Part shown: positions 49,360 to 62,903 of the stretch, piece after piece
Layout: each line of letters opens with the position of its first letter
Numbering within the stretch: position 1 is the first letter of the stretch
From: Bactrocera neohumeralis
Lineage: Eukaryota; Arthropoda; Insecta; Diptera; Tephritidae
Reading direction: 5' to 3'
Assembly: GCF_024586455.1 (NCBI RefSeq)
Contig: NC_065921.1
Span: 1,302,001 to 1,366,000, forward strand
Length of the DNA stretch: 64,000 bases
Made by a program: the position numbers and the translations under genes
The notes under the pieces: generated by a model
What the model was told of the DNA's origin: nothing
The model's database searches: none
What the model saw: only the letters and a program-made list of their open reading frames with translations

Positions 49360-52300
49360 GGTTTTCTTTTGATTTGCATTTAGTTTACTTCATCAACCAT
49401 AAAACAATCAATAAAGGTCATAATTTCATTTAGCAATACGTAATAATACGAGTATAATATAATATATATTACATGAATAATGCAAATAACAATAACAATT
49501 CAACAATGTGTAAAGCAGAAATATTTCTTCATTTCCGGTGAAGCGAGGCGTATACGTAACATCCTTGAATTTAATTTTCTGCTGTTGTGTTCTCAGGCTG
49601 CCATAAGGAATGGCTCAACTTCTTCGATTTCCAAACCCTCAACCAAATAGTGGCAACAAGCAATAAAAATAACAATAAACACAAACATAACAGCTGAATC
49701 AGCAAAGTCTCGATAAGAAAGCCGCAAATCACTTACGGTTCAGAAGTCTCGTTCGCCGTCTAAACAACTTCCGTTCAGTTCTTGCTTTTAACATTTACAC
49801 AAGTAATAAAAAGCGCAGAATAATAATTATGTTGGACGTCTTCTTGGGAACTCAGCTCGGAGAGTGTGGGAAATCTCACGCCTTAAATTTTTGAATTCAT
49901 TCGCGTGGAAGTCCGTTACACTCGCTGAAACCCGAACTTTTTCACTTTCAACTTTAGGTGCAACTTTCTCTTCATTTGTAAAATGATATCGAGCGTAGCG
50001 TGCTCACACACTTATCTTTATTGTATTTGTGGTACACCAACATCAGCTTCATCTACACCATGTACATTTGTGTGTGTTTGGGCGTTCGAATTTTCACAGC
50101 CAAGGCATGCGATGCTCACGCCGGTTTCGGTGGCAAGGTCACAAGTTTATTGCCATGAAAATTGGGTGCCGAAGTCGCTGCTTGTTGTCTGATTTCTCAT
50201 ACGTTTGTATGTAAGTGATACAGATGTGGGTACCACGTGTGTGTAGAGCACTGTGCGAGTCTCAGTTTCATTTAAGTAAAAAGTTGAAATTAAAAATCTA
50301 AAAAATAATGAAATTAAATCAAAATGTTTAAAAATTAAAATTTGTGTGACAAGTATTTAAGGCCCATTGGCGCCTATGAGAAACAAATTATAAGAAGTGC
50401 CGAATCAAAGCTGAGTCAGTTGACCCTCCATCTCTCGCCTTTGTCTGTCTGCTCTTTGACAATAGAAATTAATTTAATTAAGGAATTCTGAGATCAAAGC
50501 CATTCAATGCCATGGCACATTTTAATTATGTGAAACGCTTCCAAATGCGGCCTTCATTCACTTATTTTACCGTCTATTTATGATATATTTTCTGCCAAGG
50601 AGCGTTGCTTTAAGAAACTTTGCGCCCATTCAGCGCAAAAAGCGATAGTCAAGGAATATTTGCAGGCTCACCGCTTGAAGGGCACAGCTACGACTGTCTC
50701 TTGATCTTTGGTGTGTACCAGTGCATCCATTTTCGGATTGAGCTTAAACAGTGTTGTCCGGAGTGAGCAAACGCGGCACGCATCTCGCCGACTGTTTTCT
50801 CCTGCCCTATATTTCATGCAATACATGACTCCGGTCCAATTCAGCTAAAATTTTGAACCTTTTGGCATTGACCGTTTACGATAATGATATGTTGTAAAGG
50901 ATATCCTCGCATTAGCCATTTCCAACTAAACTCCCAATGATTCGTCAACTTAAAACCAACAACAACAATGAATGGTTTGTAACTACTGTTAGGAGTGTTT
51001 GAACTTAACAAAAACCCAAATATTTAAACTGCTTTCTTAATAAAAATGCAGAGTATCGACCTGCGCATTTGTCAGCCCCATTACGAGCCCCAAACTGTTA
51101 ACAACAAAAGAGAATTTCAACAATAGAAAAACACAAAAAAACGTATAGCAAGACCGCATTACTTTTGTCAGAAATCATTTCATTTGAGCCAGTCACGAAA
51201 AATAATTTCCATCGACTTTTATTTCATTATTAATTGCTCATTTCATCGCCGTCTGTCCCCATCGTTCCCACTCCCCACGCTAATGGCGACGCGCTTGGCT
51301 TAACGAGAACTGACCAATTATTTCGGTTGTTATCAAAAATAATTTCATGCTCTTTGTGGCTGCCCCACGCCAGTCGCCACCATTGTTGCGGGTTGCATGT
51401 GAAGCGCCATTTGCGGTTGCTTCTTTTGTTTAGACAGACAACCGCAATTTTACTTGGGCTCATACTCGTGTGGACGATCATATGACTCTACCCAAAAAAA
51501 GCTGTCAGCTGTCAGCTGCCAGTCTTCCTCGACAATTTGATAGTATGACTTTATACTTTTATGGTAAACTTGGAAAGTTTCTTTACAACTCTTTTACAGC
51601 TAGAATTCTAATTGGGTCGACTATAGTTTGGTACCCATTTGTTTTTATACATATGTACAAGTACAAGTCAGGTCGTGAAATGTGAGTTTAATCGAAATCA
51701 CAAAATTACTTTTGCTTCTTTCTTTAGACTCATATCGGAAGGTCCGTCAAGGAAACAACAGCTTTTTGGATACAAATGATGTAGTGAAATGCTGCTTAGC
51801 TTCGGATATTTCTGAGAGGTGGCTCTGTTGCTGAAAAATATTAGCAGTTAGTGTTTCTATTCGTAGGGATTATTCATCAATTCGAAGGTAAAGTCCTTGA
51901 AATTTAAAATTCTAATTTCCGGACAGTAATTATTAGATTTTTTGCCACTACAGCTTGATATAATCACACTTTCTTTCACATATAGGATTATCTAATTGTT
52001 TACTGACCACAGATTTGGAATGTATTGAATCAAAGTAAAATTTTTGAGTAAAGCTGATGTAGCCTAAGCAGGCCAGACCATTGAGATGGTGTAGAGAACT
52101 AAAAAGAAAAATTCGGACTTTGAGGATTGAGTCTATGAAAATATTTGTATGAGTAATTTTTAATTGAAAGAGTGTAAAAACACAAGAAGAACAATAAAAC
52201 ACCACCAACCTGTTGAAAATGATAGGGACGTTGATATTCAAATTCCTGAACTTAGTGGAAGTGAGAATCAAAATGATTTCAAGGCATAGTTTACTGGGTA

Positions 52301-54556
52301 CTGCCTCTTTCTCGCACGCACACACAAAAACAAACAAGAACAGAAAAACTTCGATCAGCAAATGGACAGAGGGATCTAAGAGGTTCGGCGGAGCTCGATG
52401 TCAGTTCTATTTTAATTCAAATTACATAAATATATTTCACCAATAAACCTCTCAGTTCCCATGAATAATGTATTTTCTTCGTCAACTTCAAACCGATTTA
52501 CATAATTTCACCTATGTTTTATGTATTTAATACATTAATGCTAATAAAATTTGCCCCAACACATTTTTTGTTTGTCTTTTTTTCTCCTTTAGGTAATAAC
52601 ACAGCGACTCCTCACCCTCCTTCAGTGGCACTGTGTGTCTGCCCCCAAATTTCCATGTTCTTCCTATTCGTTACTTGTTAGCCTCCTACTTCGTCCCAGT
52701 TAGGTATGTAGTGCTTTAAGAACTCTTGCTATGCCAGATGTCTATGTGAATCCATTTGTATGCCAGTAATTCCGACTTGGACGACACATGCACTTCACAT
52801 TTCATAAATAATTTAATGCTTTAATGAAATCCACACTCCCTCCTCAGTATGACTTACTCAAAGCGCACATTAAATATACACATGTATATAAATACCTTCG
52901 TATCCGTGTTACGCTCCACGCGCTGCTGTTTACAGCGTATAGGAAGCTGATCCCCTTTGCATTGCTACTGTGCAACATGCGAATATACAAATATCCCCAA
53001 CGGTGTCAGTGGAAGCAAGCAGGTTGGGACTGCCATTCTAGTTAGACAGTCAGAATTTGGCGACTTGAAAATCAAATCTTCATATTCAAACCTTTTGAGG
53101 TTCAGATTCTAGAAAAGTTCAAGACTCATTACAAATTTTTGTCTTTAAAGGTCTACAAAATGATCGATAAAAATCTAGTTTTTGTATGTTTTTATTTGTG
53201 AAGAGTATTAAAGCTTCGAAGCAACCGAAGTTAACGTTATATCTTATTTTTACTTTATGTAAATACATTGTTGACGTATAGAGTCTCGCACCAAACACGG
53301 ATGCTTATTATAGAGATTAAGGAGGTCATCCCGTGTGTCGGTTTCAAAAATCGCCTTATCGATTTATGCAAAACAAACCGATCTAGAGCATTCGTAGAAT
53401 GTGCTGAAAGTAATTTCCGAAATTTTTAAACTGGGATCCACGATTTCTCGAAAACGGTTCCATCGATTGGTTTAAAATGTTTATGGTGTATTTAGCACAT
53501 ATTTGGTATCGCTCGTACTAAGATTTTTGAAAATGTTGAACCGTTTTTTTTTTCATAAAAAACTAGACGTAAAAATCGTGAAATTTTGGGTTTTAAGGAT
53601 TTGAAGCATTCAAAAATTTAATTTTAAAAATTCTAATATTTTCTAGTTCCATCGATCTATGGGTGTTAATCCTTTTTTGTTTTGTGGTTTTTATTGAGTA
53701 TCGAAAATATTAAACACCGTACATACTGAAACTAAGTGTTTGATTTTTTAAAATACTACTATTTAAGGGCTTTTAGTCGGACCAAATCCAAAATTAGTAA
53801 CCGTGCACAAATCCTTGTAAATAGTACTCTTCTTCATTATACAAAATTTTTCAAATCTGGGAGTACTTAATTTTACAAAATACTATAGTACACTTTCTTA
53901 AGAAGATGAGCTATTTCTAAAGTCCATTTTAGAAACTGTAATATTGAAATTAGAGAGATCTAAGTCAGGAGAAGAAGAGAGATGAAATGCCATGGCGATG
54001 TTACGCATGTCTATCTGACCATCTAACCTAACCGAATTTTAAAATCTGCTATGAGATTACATTATAGTATAGTATATGTATATACTAAGTATGCGTGTGA
54101 ATATATTATAACTGAATGTGTGTCACTATTTAGTGTCAATTATGATTTTATATGCTACAAAATGAACTCCGAATATTTTCTTGCAATTCACTGGTACCCA
54201 TACTTTTGATGCACTGTAAACTGCTGGAAAAAGACAAGCACCCGAGTTGGAGAACATGCTGTAATGCGCATGTGTCAAAAGTGGCCAGATGGAATACAAC
54301 AGTAAACTCTCATTTTCATTTCTACCTTTCTTCTGTGTTTACCAAAAAGCGAATTTTTAGAATAAACACTATGATTTAGGGAATTAGGTATGTACATGGG
54401 TAGGACAACAACCATAAACAAAACTCACTGATCTCCAATGGACCATACAATACATTCTGCGTTCTGAAAATAAAATTCTGATATTAATTCAAAGATTAAT
54501 GCAGCTGTGAAACTCTCGAAACACAAATGAAACCAGTTTTGTAAAATAACGGACTC
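49360..54556. other. non-coding stretch, some repeat-like
   Basis: No gene recognised. The block at 50440-50680 is rich in TTAATTTAATTAA-type words and could be regulatory. The frame at 51230-51485 is open on both strands. About 53330-53930 is AT-rich with TCGATTTATGC, TTTCTCGAAAACGG and similar words, and looks like dispersed repeat DNA of unknown family. Confidence 0.45.
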
Positions 54557-54567
54557 TTAGCCAAAGA
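54557..54567 (+). repeat. target-site duplication, left copy
   Basis: TTAGCCAAAGA here recurs exactly at 55985-55995 on the other side of the retrotransposon. With two mismatches the match extends a further seven bases. Confidence 0.8.
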
Positions 54568-55984
54568 AAATAAATATAGAAAAAAGAATAAACAAAGCAT
54601 ACATGGCCTACTATACTTGTAAGAAAATCGTCAACAAGAATTGGGGCCTCAAACTAAGTATAATCATGTGGATGTATACGGCTGTCATAAGACCTATACT
54701 TACATATGGAGCTCTGGTATGGTGACCAGCGCTAAACAAACAATACAACATTAGAAAATTAAATGGAATGCAAAGAGCAGCATGTGCGGGTGTTGCGGGT
54801 GCAATCAGGTCATGTCCGACTGATGCGCTCAATGTGATCCTGCATCAACTACCAATGGACATCTTTATTCACAAAACAGCAGCTATTGCGGCGATAAGCA
54901 TAAAGGAATTGGGAGGTTGGAATCAGCAGAACTACGGACATAGTGTAATCCTAAACAAGCTCACCATTAATAAATCAGACTACATTCTCTCAAAGCTGGA
55001 TTTCAATAGACACTTCCAGGTGAGGATACCATCTAGACGAGAATGGAGAAAAGGTTTAATAGTAAAGGAAGATACCACCTCAGTCTATACCGACGGGTCC
55101 AAACTGGACTGCGGAGTAGGCACGGGAGTATTCTCCGCTGATTTAGGCATATCTCTCTCTATACGTCTACCGAACTCGGCTAGCATCTTCCAAGCAGAAG
55201 TACTAGGCATAGGAAACGCCTGCGAAGTTCTATTAGAAAACCATGGGAATATACATAAAGCAACTATATTTACGCATAGACAGGCGGACCTCCTGGCATT
55301 GTCTTCACCCATGACAAATTCCAGTATAGTTCACAACTGCAAGAGAGCACTAAGCTCAATAAAAGACAAGCTCCAACTAAACTTGATCTGGGTTCCCGGC
55401 CACAGGAACATTTTCGGTAACGAAAAAGCAGACGAGTTGGCGAAGGCAGGAGCTTTCCTCAACGAATCCGAGGCGGAGATAATACCAAGTCCGCTAGGAT
55501 CAATCAAAGGAGAGATCAATAGACAATTTCAACAAATTGCAAATAACAGATGGAAAAACATCACAAAATGCGTCATAACTAAACAATTATGGCCAACATA
55601 TGACAGGAAAAGAACCAACGACTTACAACAGGGCACTGGCCATTTGGGGAACACGCATCCAAAATGAGTATGCCCTACAACGATATCAGCCGTGGCTGCG
55701 GAGTAGCAGAGAACAAGGAAACAATCTTCCACTTTCTCTGCGAATGCCCAGCTCTAGCACAGATCCGACACAAAACACTCTTAGTCCACCAAGCACCAAA
55801 CCTTGAATGGATTTCCACCAAAAGCATATCGGGCGTTAGTAGTTTCATCGAAACCTCAAAATGGTTTGAGAGAGAAGGTGAAACGTAATAGCAGATACAG
55901 AAGGTTCTACGAATAGTTTATCAAAATGCCACATCAAGTGCTAATTGAGCCCGATAGGGCTGCACTCCTACCTACCTACCTACC
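54568..55984 (+). mobile_element. 5'-truncated non-LTR retrotransposon with RNase H domain
   Basis: The insertion carries the end of a reverse transcriptase (KAYMAYYTCKKIVNKNWG, then TAVIRPILTYGALVW). That is followed by a TGA where the family has a second Trp. After it come MQRAACAGVAGAIRS and LNVILHQLP, an RNase H domain starting YTDGSKLDCGVGTG with IFQAEVLGIG, and WVPGHRNIFGNEKADELAK. A frameshift near 55660 then leads to the C-terminal ETIFHFLCECPAL cluster. The third RNase H motif, normally TDSQAAL, is THRQADL, so that catalytic Asp is lost. The 3' end is a TACC-repeat tail (55969-55984). The element is 5'-truncated and dead, of the RNase H-bearing (I/Loa-like) non-LTR groups; the clade is inferred. 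Confidence 0.88.
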
Positions 55985-55995
55985 TTAGCCAAAGA
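55985..55995 (+). repeat. target-site duplication, right copy
   Basis: Exact second copy of TTAGCCAAAGA, directly after the CCTACC repeats of the retrotransposon tail. Confidence 0.8.
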
Positions 55996-56659
55996 GAAAA
56001 AAATAATGCTGGTAGGGATTATTATCTTCCAAATCTCCCACTTTTACAGATTTCGCTATATATGATTTAGATATTGGCAACTGAATAAGCTATTTTGGCA
56101 CGGTCTACTACCAGTTAATTTGCTTAACGTCGTTTCCCATACCTCACCACTCGACAGGAAATATCAGGCATAAGCCGTTAAGCAAGCACTTACTATACAT
56201 ATGTATGTCGAATGCAAAGCAAAGTGCTACCAGAATCTATGGTGCTATGAATTTCACACAATTCTGTCACTGCAAAAGTAATTCGAAAGCTGAACAGCAT
56301 AAACTATTAGAGGAAACAAAGCATGCACAATATTTGAGTGGCTACTTGAAAAGGGAGTCAAGGGCGGTGGATAATGGTGAACTTAAAGCGCCTGAGCAGC
56401 TGTCAGCAAACTCATCCTACTCGTCGCACGAACCGATGTGTGAAGTGCAATGCATTTTTGCACAAAACACATTTATATTCACACAATTGATGCAATAATA
56501 TATAATATATGTATGTATATATTTATCGTATGTAAATACCAAGCTTTCGTTCAACTCAAATGTTATTTGTTATTACTTGAAAAAGTACAATTTATTAGTT
56601 GCATTTGCTATTTCAACACTATCGGTTGAAAATTGCTGGATTTCATTCCAAATAAATTT
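55996..56659. other. non-coding stretch
   Basis: No gene recognised. The 97-codon frame at 56205-56498 is unremarkable. Confidence 0.45.
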
Positions 56660-56967
56660 CCAAGCATTGAAGGCGTCACGGAAGGCGTTCTCCGGAATAG
56701 CCTTGAGAGCCGTTGTCGTGGTGCTACTTCCAATCGGCTGCGATGTTTTGTCGAACCCGATGGGCCCTTCGTTTGAGTCTCTTGAGGACTTCCACGTAAA
56801 ACTTGGCGTTGATGGTTTGTCCAGGAGGAACAAATTCATGGTGGACGATGCCTTTGATGTCAAAAAAGACAATGAGCATCGTTTTCACTTTGGATTTGCT
56901 CATTCATCAGCGACCTTTTGCCGGCCCTCCAAAAAGGCCTGGTAACAAACGCTGCATTTTCGGCTTG
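56660..56967 (-). mobile_element. mariner family A fragment, two internal deletions
   Basis: On the minus strand it begins AAGCCGAAAATGCAGCG (the family A start region), jumps to QAFLEG (CCAGGCCTTTTTGGAGG), then reads through KTMLIVFFDIKGIVHHEF (frame shifted after FFDIKG) and VLKRLKRRAHRVRQNIAAD. It stops at the CACCACGACAACG motif and jumps to ALKAIPENAFRDAFNAWK. Neither terminal repeat is visible, unlike the other copies. Confidence 0.8.
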
Positions 56968-58028
56968 CTTGAGAAAAGTTCTGCGGTAGATTTATGGCCC
57001 TTTGCATTGAGCTGTATGAGATATACGACGATATTGACATAGTTCAGCGAATTAAAAGACATTTTTGGCTACCACGGAATCTTCATAGACTCACAGAGAG
57101 TGCACGGAGTACTCACCTGGTGCTGGTTTGAGCCATATGACCTAATATCAGCCTATTAATAATACACAATGGCCAGAATCATGAACCGGACATTTGTTTT
57201 AGCTCCTTACAAAGCCAGCTATCCCCCTGCTGACTAAGAATCAGATACAAATATTTTAAGTTTAATTATTTACTTTATTGGGTTAGTGTTGTTTATAATC
57301 TGAATGCTCTCAACTATGACACTGTGACAATTTTCTCAAACTCTCCCGATTCTTAACATTGTTTAATGGTGCATTTACTTTTTTACCTTTAACTTGTTGC
57401 TATGTGATATTTGACCGAATCCATTCGTTATTATTTGTGTGCTTGTGTGTATGTGTGTGTTCCCAATTTCGATATCTTTAACACTACTCAGCCGATTGGA
57501 GTTTTTTATTTTCATCTGCAATTTCATAGATTTACATATCCATTTATATGTATGTTTGTATGCATGTAGGTATGCGGTCACATGGCTTAATAATTTATAT
57601 TCTCTCCCTCTTAGGGGTTACATTTGTGTAGGTATTGTTGCTTTATCGTCTGTTATCTTACATTTTATAGGCAAATAAATTAGCTAAAATGCCACTGTTA
57701 TTATTTTCAGCCATAAGCGCTGCGCTTATTTCCTGATTTTTACTTTCATATTTATATTTTTTATTTTTATATTTTATAAGCATGGTTTTCCTAGAGTTAT
57801 CTAATTTATTCAATTATTATTTATCTACTTACTTCATTCTGTTTACTTTCTTACGATGCTTACTTGGATAAAGTGTTGTCATTTTCTAATTAAATGCTTG
57901 GAAGGTTGCTACATTTCCCGTTATACCTTCACTTGCTATTTTAAATGTTTTTCTTTTGTTTTGTAATGTTGGACCGTTATTACATTTGATATATTAAACC
58001 AGCTTAACACCTAAGTTACTATACATAA

Positions 58029-58054
58029 ATATGTATGTAAGTATGTATGTATGT
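58029..58054. repeat. (TATG)n microsatellite
   Basis: ATGTATGTAAGTATGTATGT-type tetranucleotide run with one interruption. Confidence 0.85.
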
Positions 58055-59991
58055 AAATACTTAATTGGGGAACCGCAGTTTAGATACTCTATGCGATTGT
58101 AAAGTAACATCTTCTAATACCACTTAAAGCATTTGTTGCGATTATCCGTTAGGTTTCAAGATGAATTCGCTGCGTCGCTCGCAGATACGCAGTTAAATAC
58201 AATAACAAAGTCAAAAGATTCGAGTATATTTTCTTTTCGATTGCTGATTTTCTTATTATTCTTGTATTAAAGTGGCTGTGCAGTTGTGTTGGTGTATTCA
58301 AATCAAATTCGTAAGGCCACTTGGCTAATACATACAAATACAATGCTTACATACGATTATACATAATTATCATCGTTTATTTTTAACCGTTATGAGAACG
58401 AAAAGTCGCTTTGGTCAAACAAACCAATATATTTTATCTTCTCGCTAAAAATTATGGGTAATATTGGCTTGCATTTGCAATGCTTCTGATAAAAGATATA
58501 CAAAAATTGGTCCACATAGAGGTCTTAGTCGCATCGGTGCATTGTCTTGAGGAAAAGTAATATTCCGATTAGGCTTTATGTATGTAGGTTGTGGTAGTTC
58601 TGAAAAAGCAGTAATTCTCCAAACATAACCTCAAACAGTCAGTAAAAGAAAACAAATTGTCCTGTGGCCTAGTTCACCACGCTTAGTAGAGAGCTCACAT
58701 GTATCGTATATAATATATACAGATATGTTTGGGTATCGCCACATGAGTATAGTATTCAAGGGTGACTATACTTTTAGTTTATTTTGAAACTAGGTCCTGG
58801 GGAAAAATACGTATAGAAGGAGCCAAGTGCACCAGCTTATTAATGGTGTATGCAATATTTGGGTCCTTATCGGAATATTTGGTTTCTAAAAGTATTTTTC
58901 GAACTCAAACTTAATTTCTGCAAAAAAAAATATACATATTTTGTTCAATTTTGTTTACCGAGGTCGGAATTTGAATTCCGGTATTTTTATGCATATTTAT
59001 GCATAGGTTTACTTTTGGCTTCTGCTATTATGTTTTATTCGTTATTATAAGTGTTTTGATTTTGTTTAAAGACTCTTTGTGGCCCTTATCCTTTTAAAAC
59101 CGTGAATGATTGTTTTTGATACTTCGTTAGATTTCCTCAATAAGCTCAATACGCTATGTTTCTTAGTTAATTAAGAAGTATAAATGGCATTATTATCCAA
59201 TTCTACTAAGAATCTACATATTATATGTATATATTCTTTTTTTGTTTTCACGCATCAAAACAATTTAAATTATTTTTATTTTATTCATGTTTGCTTTGTG
59301 AGTAAACATATGTACTATATGTACCAATCTAACGGTTTCAAACTACGCCGAAGAATCGCTAGCAACATTTTTCAGACACGTTACGCAAGGGTTAAAGGAA
59401 CGGTACTCTTGAAGGAAGTTAGATAATATTCTGAAATTCTACTTCTTGCTACTTTATATGCAAGTTCAGGAGTAGCTTTCTAAGGAAAAGTCAATCAGCT
59501 GTCACAATGAAAAAGGTGAAGGTCTGAAATTTAAGTTGTTATGTTGTTATTGTTCGGTATCTCTTTTTATGCAATTTCTCTACAGACATACGTTTTTGAG
59601 CGCCTATTTAGAGAGGAAATCCTAAATGCATATGGCTTCTCGGCTTCATGTGCTGCGATTTTGTTTAATTTTTCCACATCGAAGCATCTCAGCTATTTGC
59701 TCCCTTTGAAAGTTGAGCACGTCTCCACTTGTTTTGGCAAAGGAAGTAGAATTCAAGTACAAAAGGGGGGCTTAGCTCGGATTCGAAGCGAATATTGTTG
59801 GCATTCACTTGGAAATAATTAGCAGCACCTGACTTCGTAATCATTATCAATTGTCACATAATTAACTACTTGTATAGATGTATTCTTATTTATATTTATT
59901 CTTCTTACTAATGTTTAACATTAGGGTCCGCGCCGTTTTACAAACTATATGGATTTGAATTGATGTCGTGATACATATGTATGTATACCTC

Positions 59992-60017
59992 TATATATAT
60001 ATATATATATATATATT
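59992..60017. repeat. (TA)n microsatellite
   Basis: Uninterrupted TA run of about 13 units. Confidence 0.95.
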
Positions 60018-62108
60018 TATTCATCGCACAACTGTTTTCAAACTGTTTTTAACAACTACACACAGATTTAATGATTTTCATTTGTTCAGCAGCCCGCCGG
60101 CAACGCTTTCCACGCTTGCCAATTGGACATCTTTTCGTTTATAATTCAACACTAACACTAAATAACACTACGACATTTCATAATTACATATGTATATATG
60201 TATGATTGTTTACTTTTTTATTTTGCATTGATGTACATATATTTATGGATGAATTTCCGGACCATTTTGCCTTATGATTGCATGTATTTATTTTTTGCGA
60301 ATATATTTGCCAGTATTTTCTTATTTAAAATACCGTTAACATTTTTTACATTCTAATCTCAAAGTCGCCGTTTTACCTCTCATTTTCAACAATCTTGTAT
60401 ACGCCCGCATGAGTGCGCACAGCACTTGCCATTTTATGAATACTGCGCTAAGGTTTGAGGCGTTTCGCTTAGTTTTAGTTCATGTAATTTCTTCGAATGG
60501 TTTGGAACTGGAAGCGCAAACAGAAACTTATCTACAAGATATTTTTTGCAATCGGACAGTTTGAACTTCTAAATCCAATGAATTCAAAATTGTTTCTGAT
60601 TACTGATATTATTGTTACCAAATTAAAATACATACATATATGTATAACTCATTCTGCATTTAATATTACAGTAAATTTTAAATAAAGTAATTCACATAAA
60701 GCTTACGATTAACAGTTAACAGTTTTCCGGTTCCTGTTGTTTTTGTTCAGAATATGCACATGAATATTGAACGACGCTCATCTTCGTACATGTTCACTCA
60801 TTAAGATTTTGTTCGGGTTACACAAAATAAAATTAAAAAAAAAGTAAAGCGAAAGAATTTTGTTATTCTTAAATTTCTTAGTCAATTGTAAGAAATTCAG
60901 TTAGAGTGGATCGATTCTGTTCAAAAAAAATAAATGTTCGGTGTTTTTGCACTACATAATTTTCATGCTTCGTATCTTGTGGAATTATTGTTAATAACAA
61001 GTTACACGATTTTCGTTTTCTCATTTACTGGAATTGTTAATACATTTCAAACCAAAATTCTTGTATATTTTGTCTTCAAATTAACTTATGATTTTTTTTA
61101 TTTAGTATCACGATTTGGAGAATTATAACGATTACCAAAACAAATGTCATACTTCGAAATAAACAGTAATACATTTTCAAAACTCACTGCAACTTTTACA
61201 TTTTTGTAAGTTTTTGTAGAATGTTAACTAAAAACTTGTTTGCCATAATTTGACACAATTTCTATTCATTTTACAAATTGTATTTATTTCTTAGTACATT
61301 ATATTTTAAATGTATTACTTGCAAATGAAAACATTGTGCCTGAAAACCAACGAATTGTAATTTGCTTTTTTTCAAACTTTCATGTTAATAATTTAATCAT
61401 TCTCTAGTACTTTTTTAGCACACATGAGTTTGAAGAATCCACCTCGTCCTCGTAAATGCTCGTATCTTTCGTTATTAAATTGCTCTCCGTTTTTTAAACA
61501 AGTTTCCAATTGATAATAGCGATAACAATTTTGCATATTTTATAATATAGAAATTTATTGTTTAAAAATTTTCAGCTCCTAATGAATCTTATTAAAAAGT
61601 CAATTGCAATTTTTGAAGCCAAAGGGAATGCTTTTCTCACAAAAACGTGAACAACAATGAAAATAAGAGCGCTTGGATAAAGAATAACAGCACAAAATTT
61701 CAATAAAAACAAAGATTAAATAAAAAAATGTACGTCAAAAATAATTTTTCTTTGATTTGTATAACGATTTATAAGCATATCAAGTATTTATCGAACACCG
61801 TATTTCTCTGCGTCAAAGCGTTTTTTATATAATGGATATCTTGTTTAATTTTTGTCCGAAATTGCCTGTGAATCTCCATTTGTCCAATGGTCTATGCTCT
61901 AGCCAACCACTCTTCTAAGAAAATATTAATAATTTGCAAAATAATAGCAAATCGTCTTAAATTAAATAAGATACAAAGTGTTTACTTCTGTTTCTGGTTT
62001 CCGTTTCATAAGTAAAATAATTATGTATATATAGAAGCGAATTGCACAGTAATAAAAACATTATAATGATAAATAAAAATAAAAACTACCAGAGGACATG
62101 CTTTTTGA

Positions 62109-62114
62109 TTTATT
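62109..62114 (-). terminator. candidate polyadenylation signal for SRPK
   Basis: AATAAA on the minus strand, about 790 nt downstream of the SRPK TAA. Others further downstream in this AT-rich region are equally possible, so the real cleavage site is not determined. Confidence 0.25.
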
Positions 62115-62483
62115 TTCTTCTATGTAATTTGTTGTTGTTATGCTGCTGTGATTAATTTCTTTCTGCTATTGTGCCCGTTATGCTGCATCGGCTACTGCGT
62201 CAACACCGCCTACGAAACGTCCTTATTACTCCATATAATGTGCATCGTTTGCTAATTTACGCCTCTTTCATATTATTTTTAATATTTTAAATTATTATTA
62301 TTGTTATTAGTGTTTTTTTTTGTTTTAATAAATATTCAATCCAAATCTAAACGTCTATCAATAATGGCGCGCGTGCGCCAACGCCAACACCACCACACGA
62401 CGCCGCTTGCCACGCCCACGCCAACGGCAATGCCAAAGTGCGCGCTCACGTTGGCGTCGCCGTCGCGCACGCTGCAGCCAACG

Positions 62484-62903
62484 TCACTTGCGCTGAAACA
62501 TGCGCCGGAGCGTGTTGCGCCAGCACAGTGTTTGGCCAACTGCCGAAGCAGCCGCCGACGACGAGGGTGTCACTGCACCACCCGACACCGAACGCGTGGT
62601 GCGCTTATGCGACAGTAATGGCAATGGCAGCGAAGTGGTTTTTGTGGCCGCCAATGGTTTGCGTAGCGATGTGCACTGGACCACATCCAGTTCGGCCATG
62701 GCCGCTACCGCCAACATGCCACTTCCGGCATTGCGGGAAGTTAGGTGCGTGGAATGCATCACATTTGACGGTGATGGTGACGGCGACAGGGACAGTGAAA
62801 TTAGTGTTGCAGATGGCGCTAGCGGCGAGGGCAATGCCGGCTCTGGTGGTGGTGGTGTTACGCTTGGTGCTGGCGCATGCGCGCAACAGCAAATCATTGT
62901 ATT
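62484..62903 (-). other. in-frame extension after the SRPK stop, candidate readthrough region
   Basis: Directly after the SRPK TAA (62904-62906) the same minus-strand frame stays open for 139 codons and ends at TGA (62484-62486). The extension is A/S/T/P-rich: a proline-rich start (TPPPPEPALPSPLAPS), a Ser-Pro run (LSLSPSPSPS), then AVAAMAELDVVQCTSLRKPL and a basic end (CWRNTLRRMFQRK). The block is GC-rich, in contrast to the AT-rich DNA beyond 62360. The stop is followed by A (TAA-A), not the leakiest context. It could be a readthrough tail, an alternatively spliced C-terminus, or a 3'UTR whose GC content keeps it open by chance. The antisense frame is also open. Confidence 0.35.

Larger units (their letters stand above)
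56970..62108. other. AT-rich stretch, possible downstream region of the SRPK gene
   Basis: About 5 kb of markedly AT-rich sequence with TATG and TA microsatellites and no recognisable coding frame. The short frames (58850-61128) are F/Y/I-rich, as translated AT-rich DNA is. It lies downstream of the minus-strand SRPK gene, so part of it may be long 3'UTR. No transcript end can be fixed. Confidence 0.45.

Noticed and set aside
51230..51485. 83-codon frames fully overlapping on both strands
   Set aside because: Equal openness of both strands points to base composition; neither product has a recognisable motif.
54611..54832. Minus-strand frames across the 54.6-55.7 kb retrotransposon
   Set aside because: They are the complement of the retrotransposon coding strand, which carries clear reverse transcriptase and RNase H motifs.
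2932..60017. CRISPR-like spaced repeats
   Set aside because: All short repeats are microsatellites or two-copy duplications; no regularly spaced array, and the DNA is eukaryotic.
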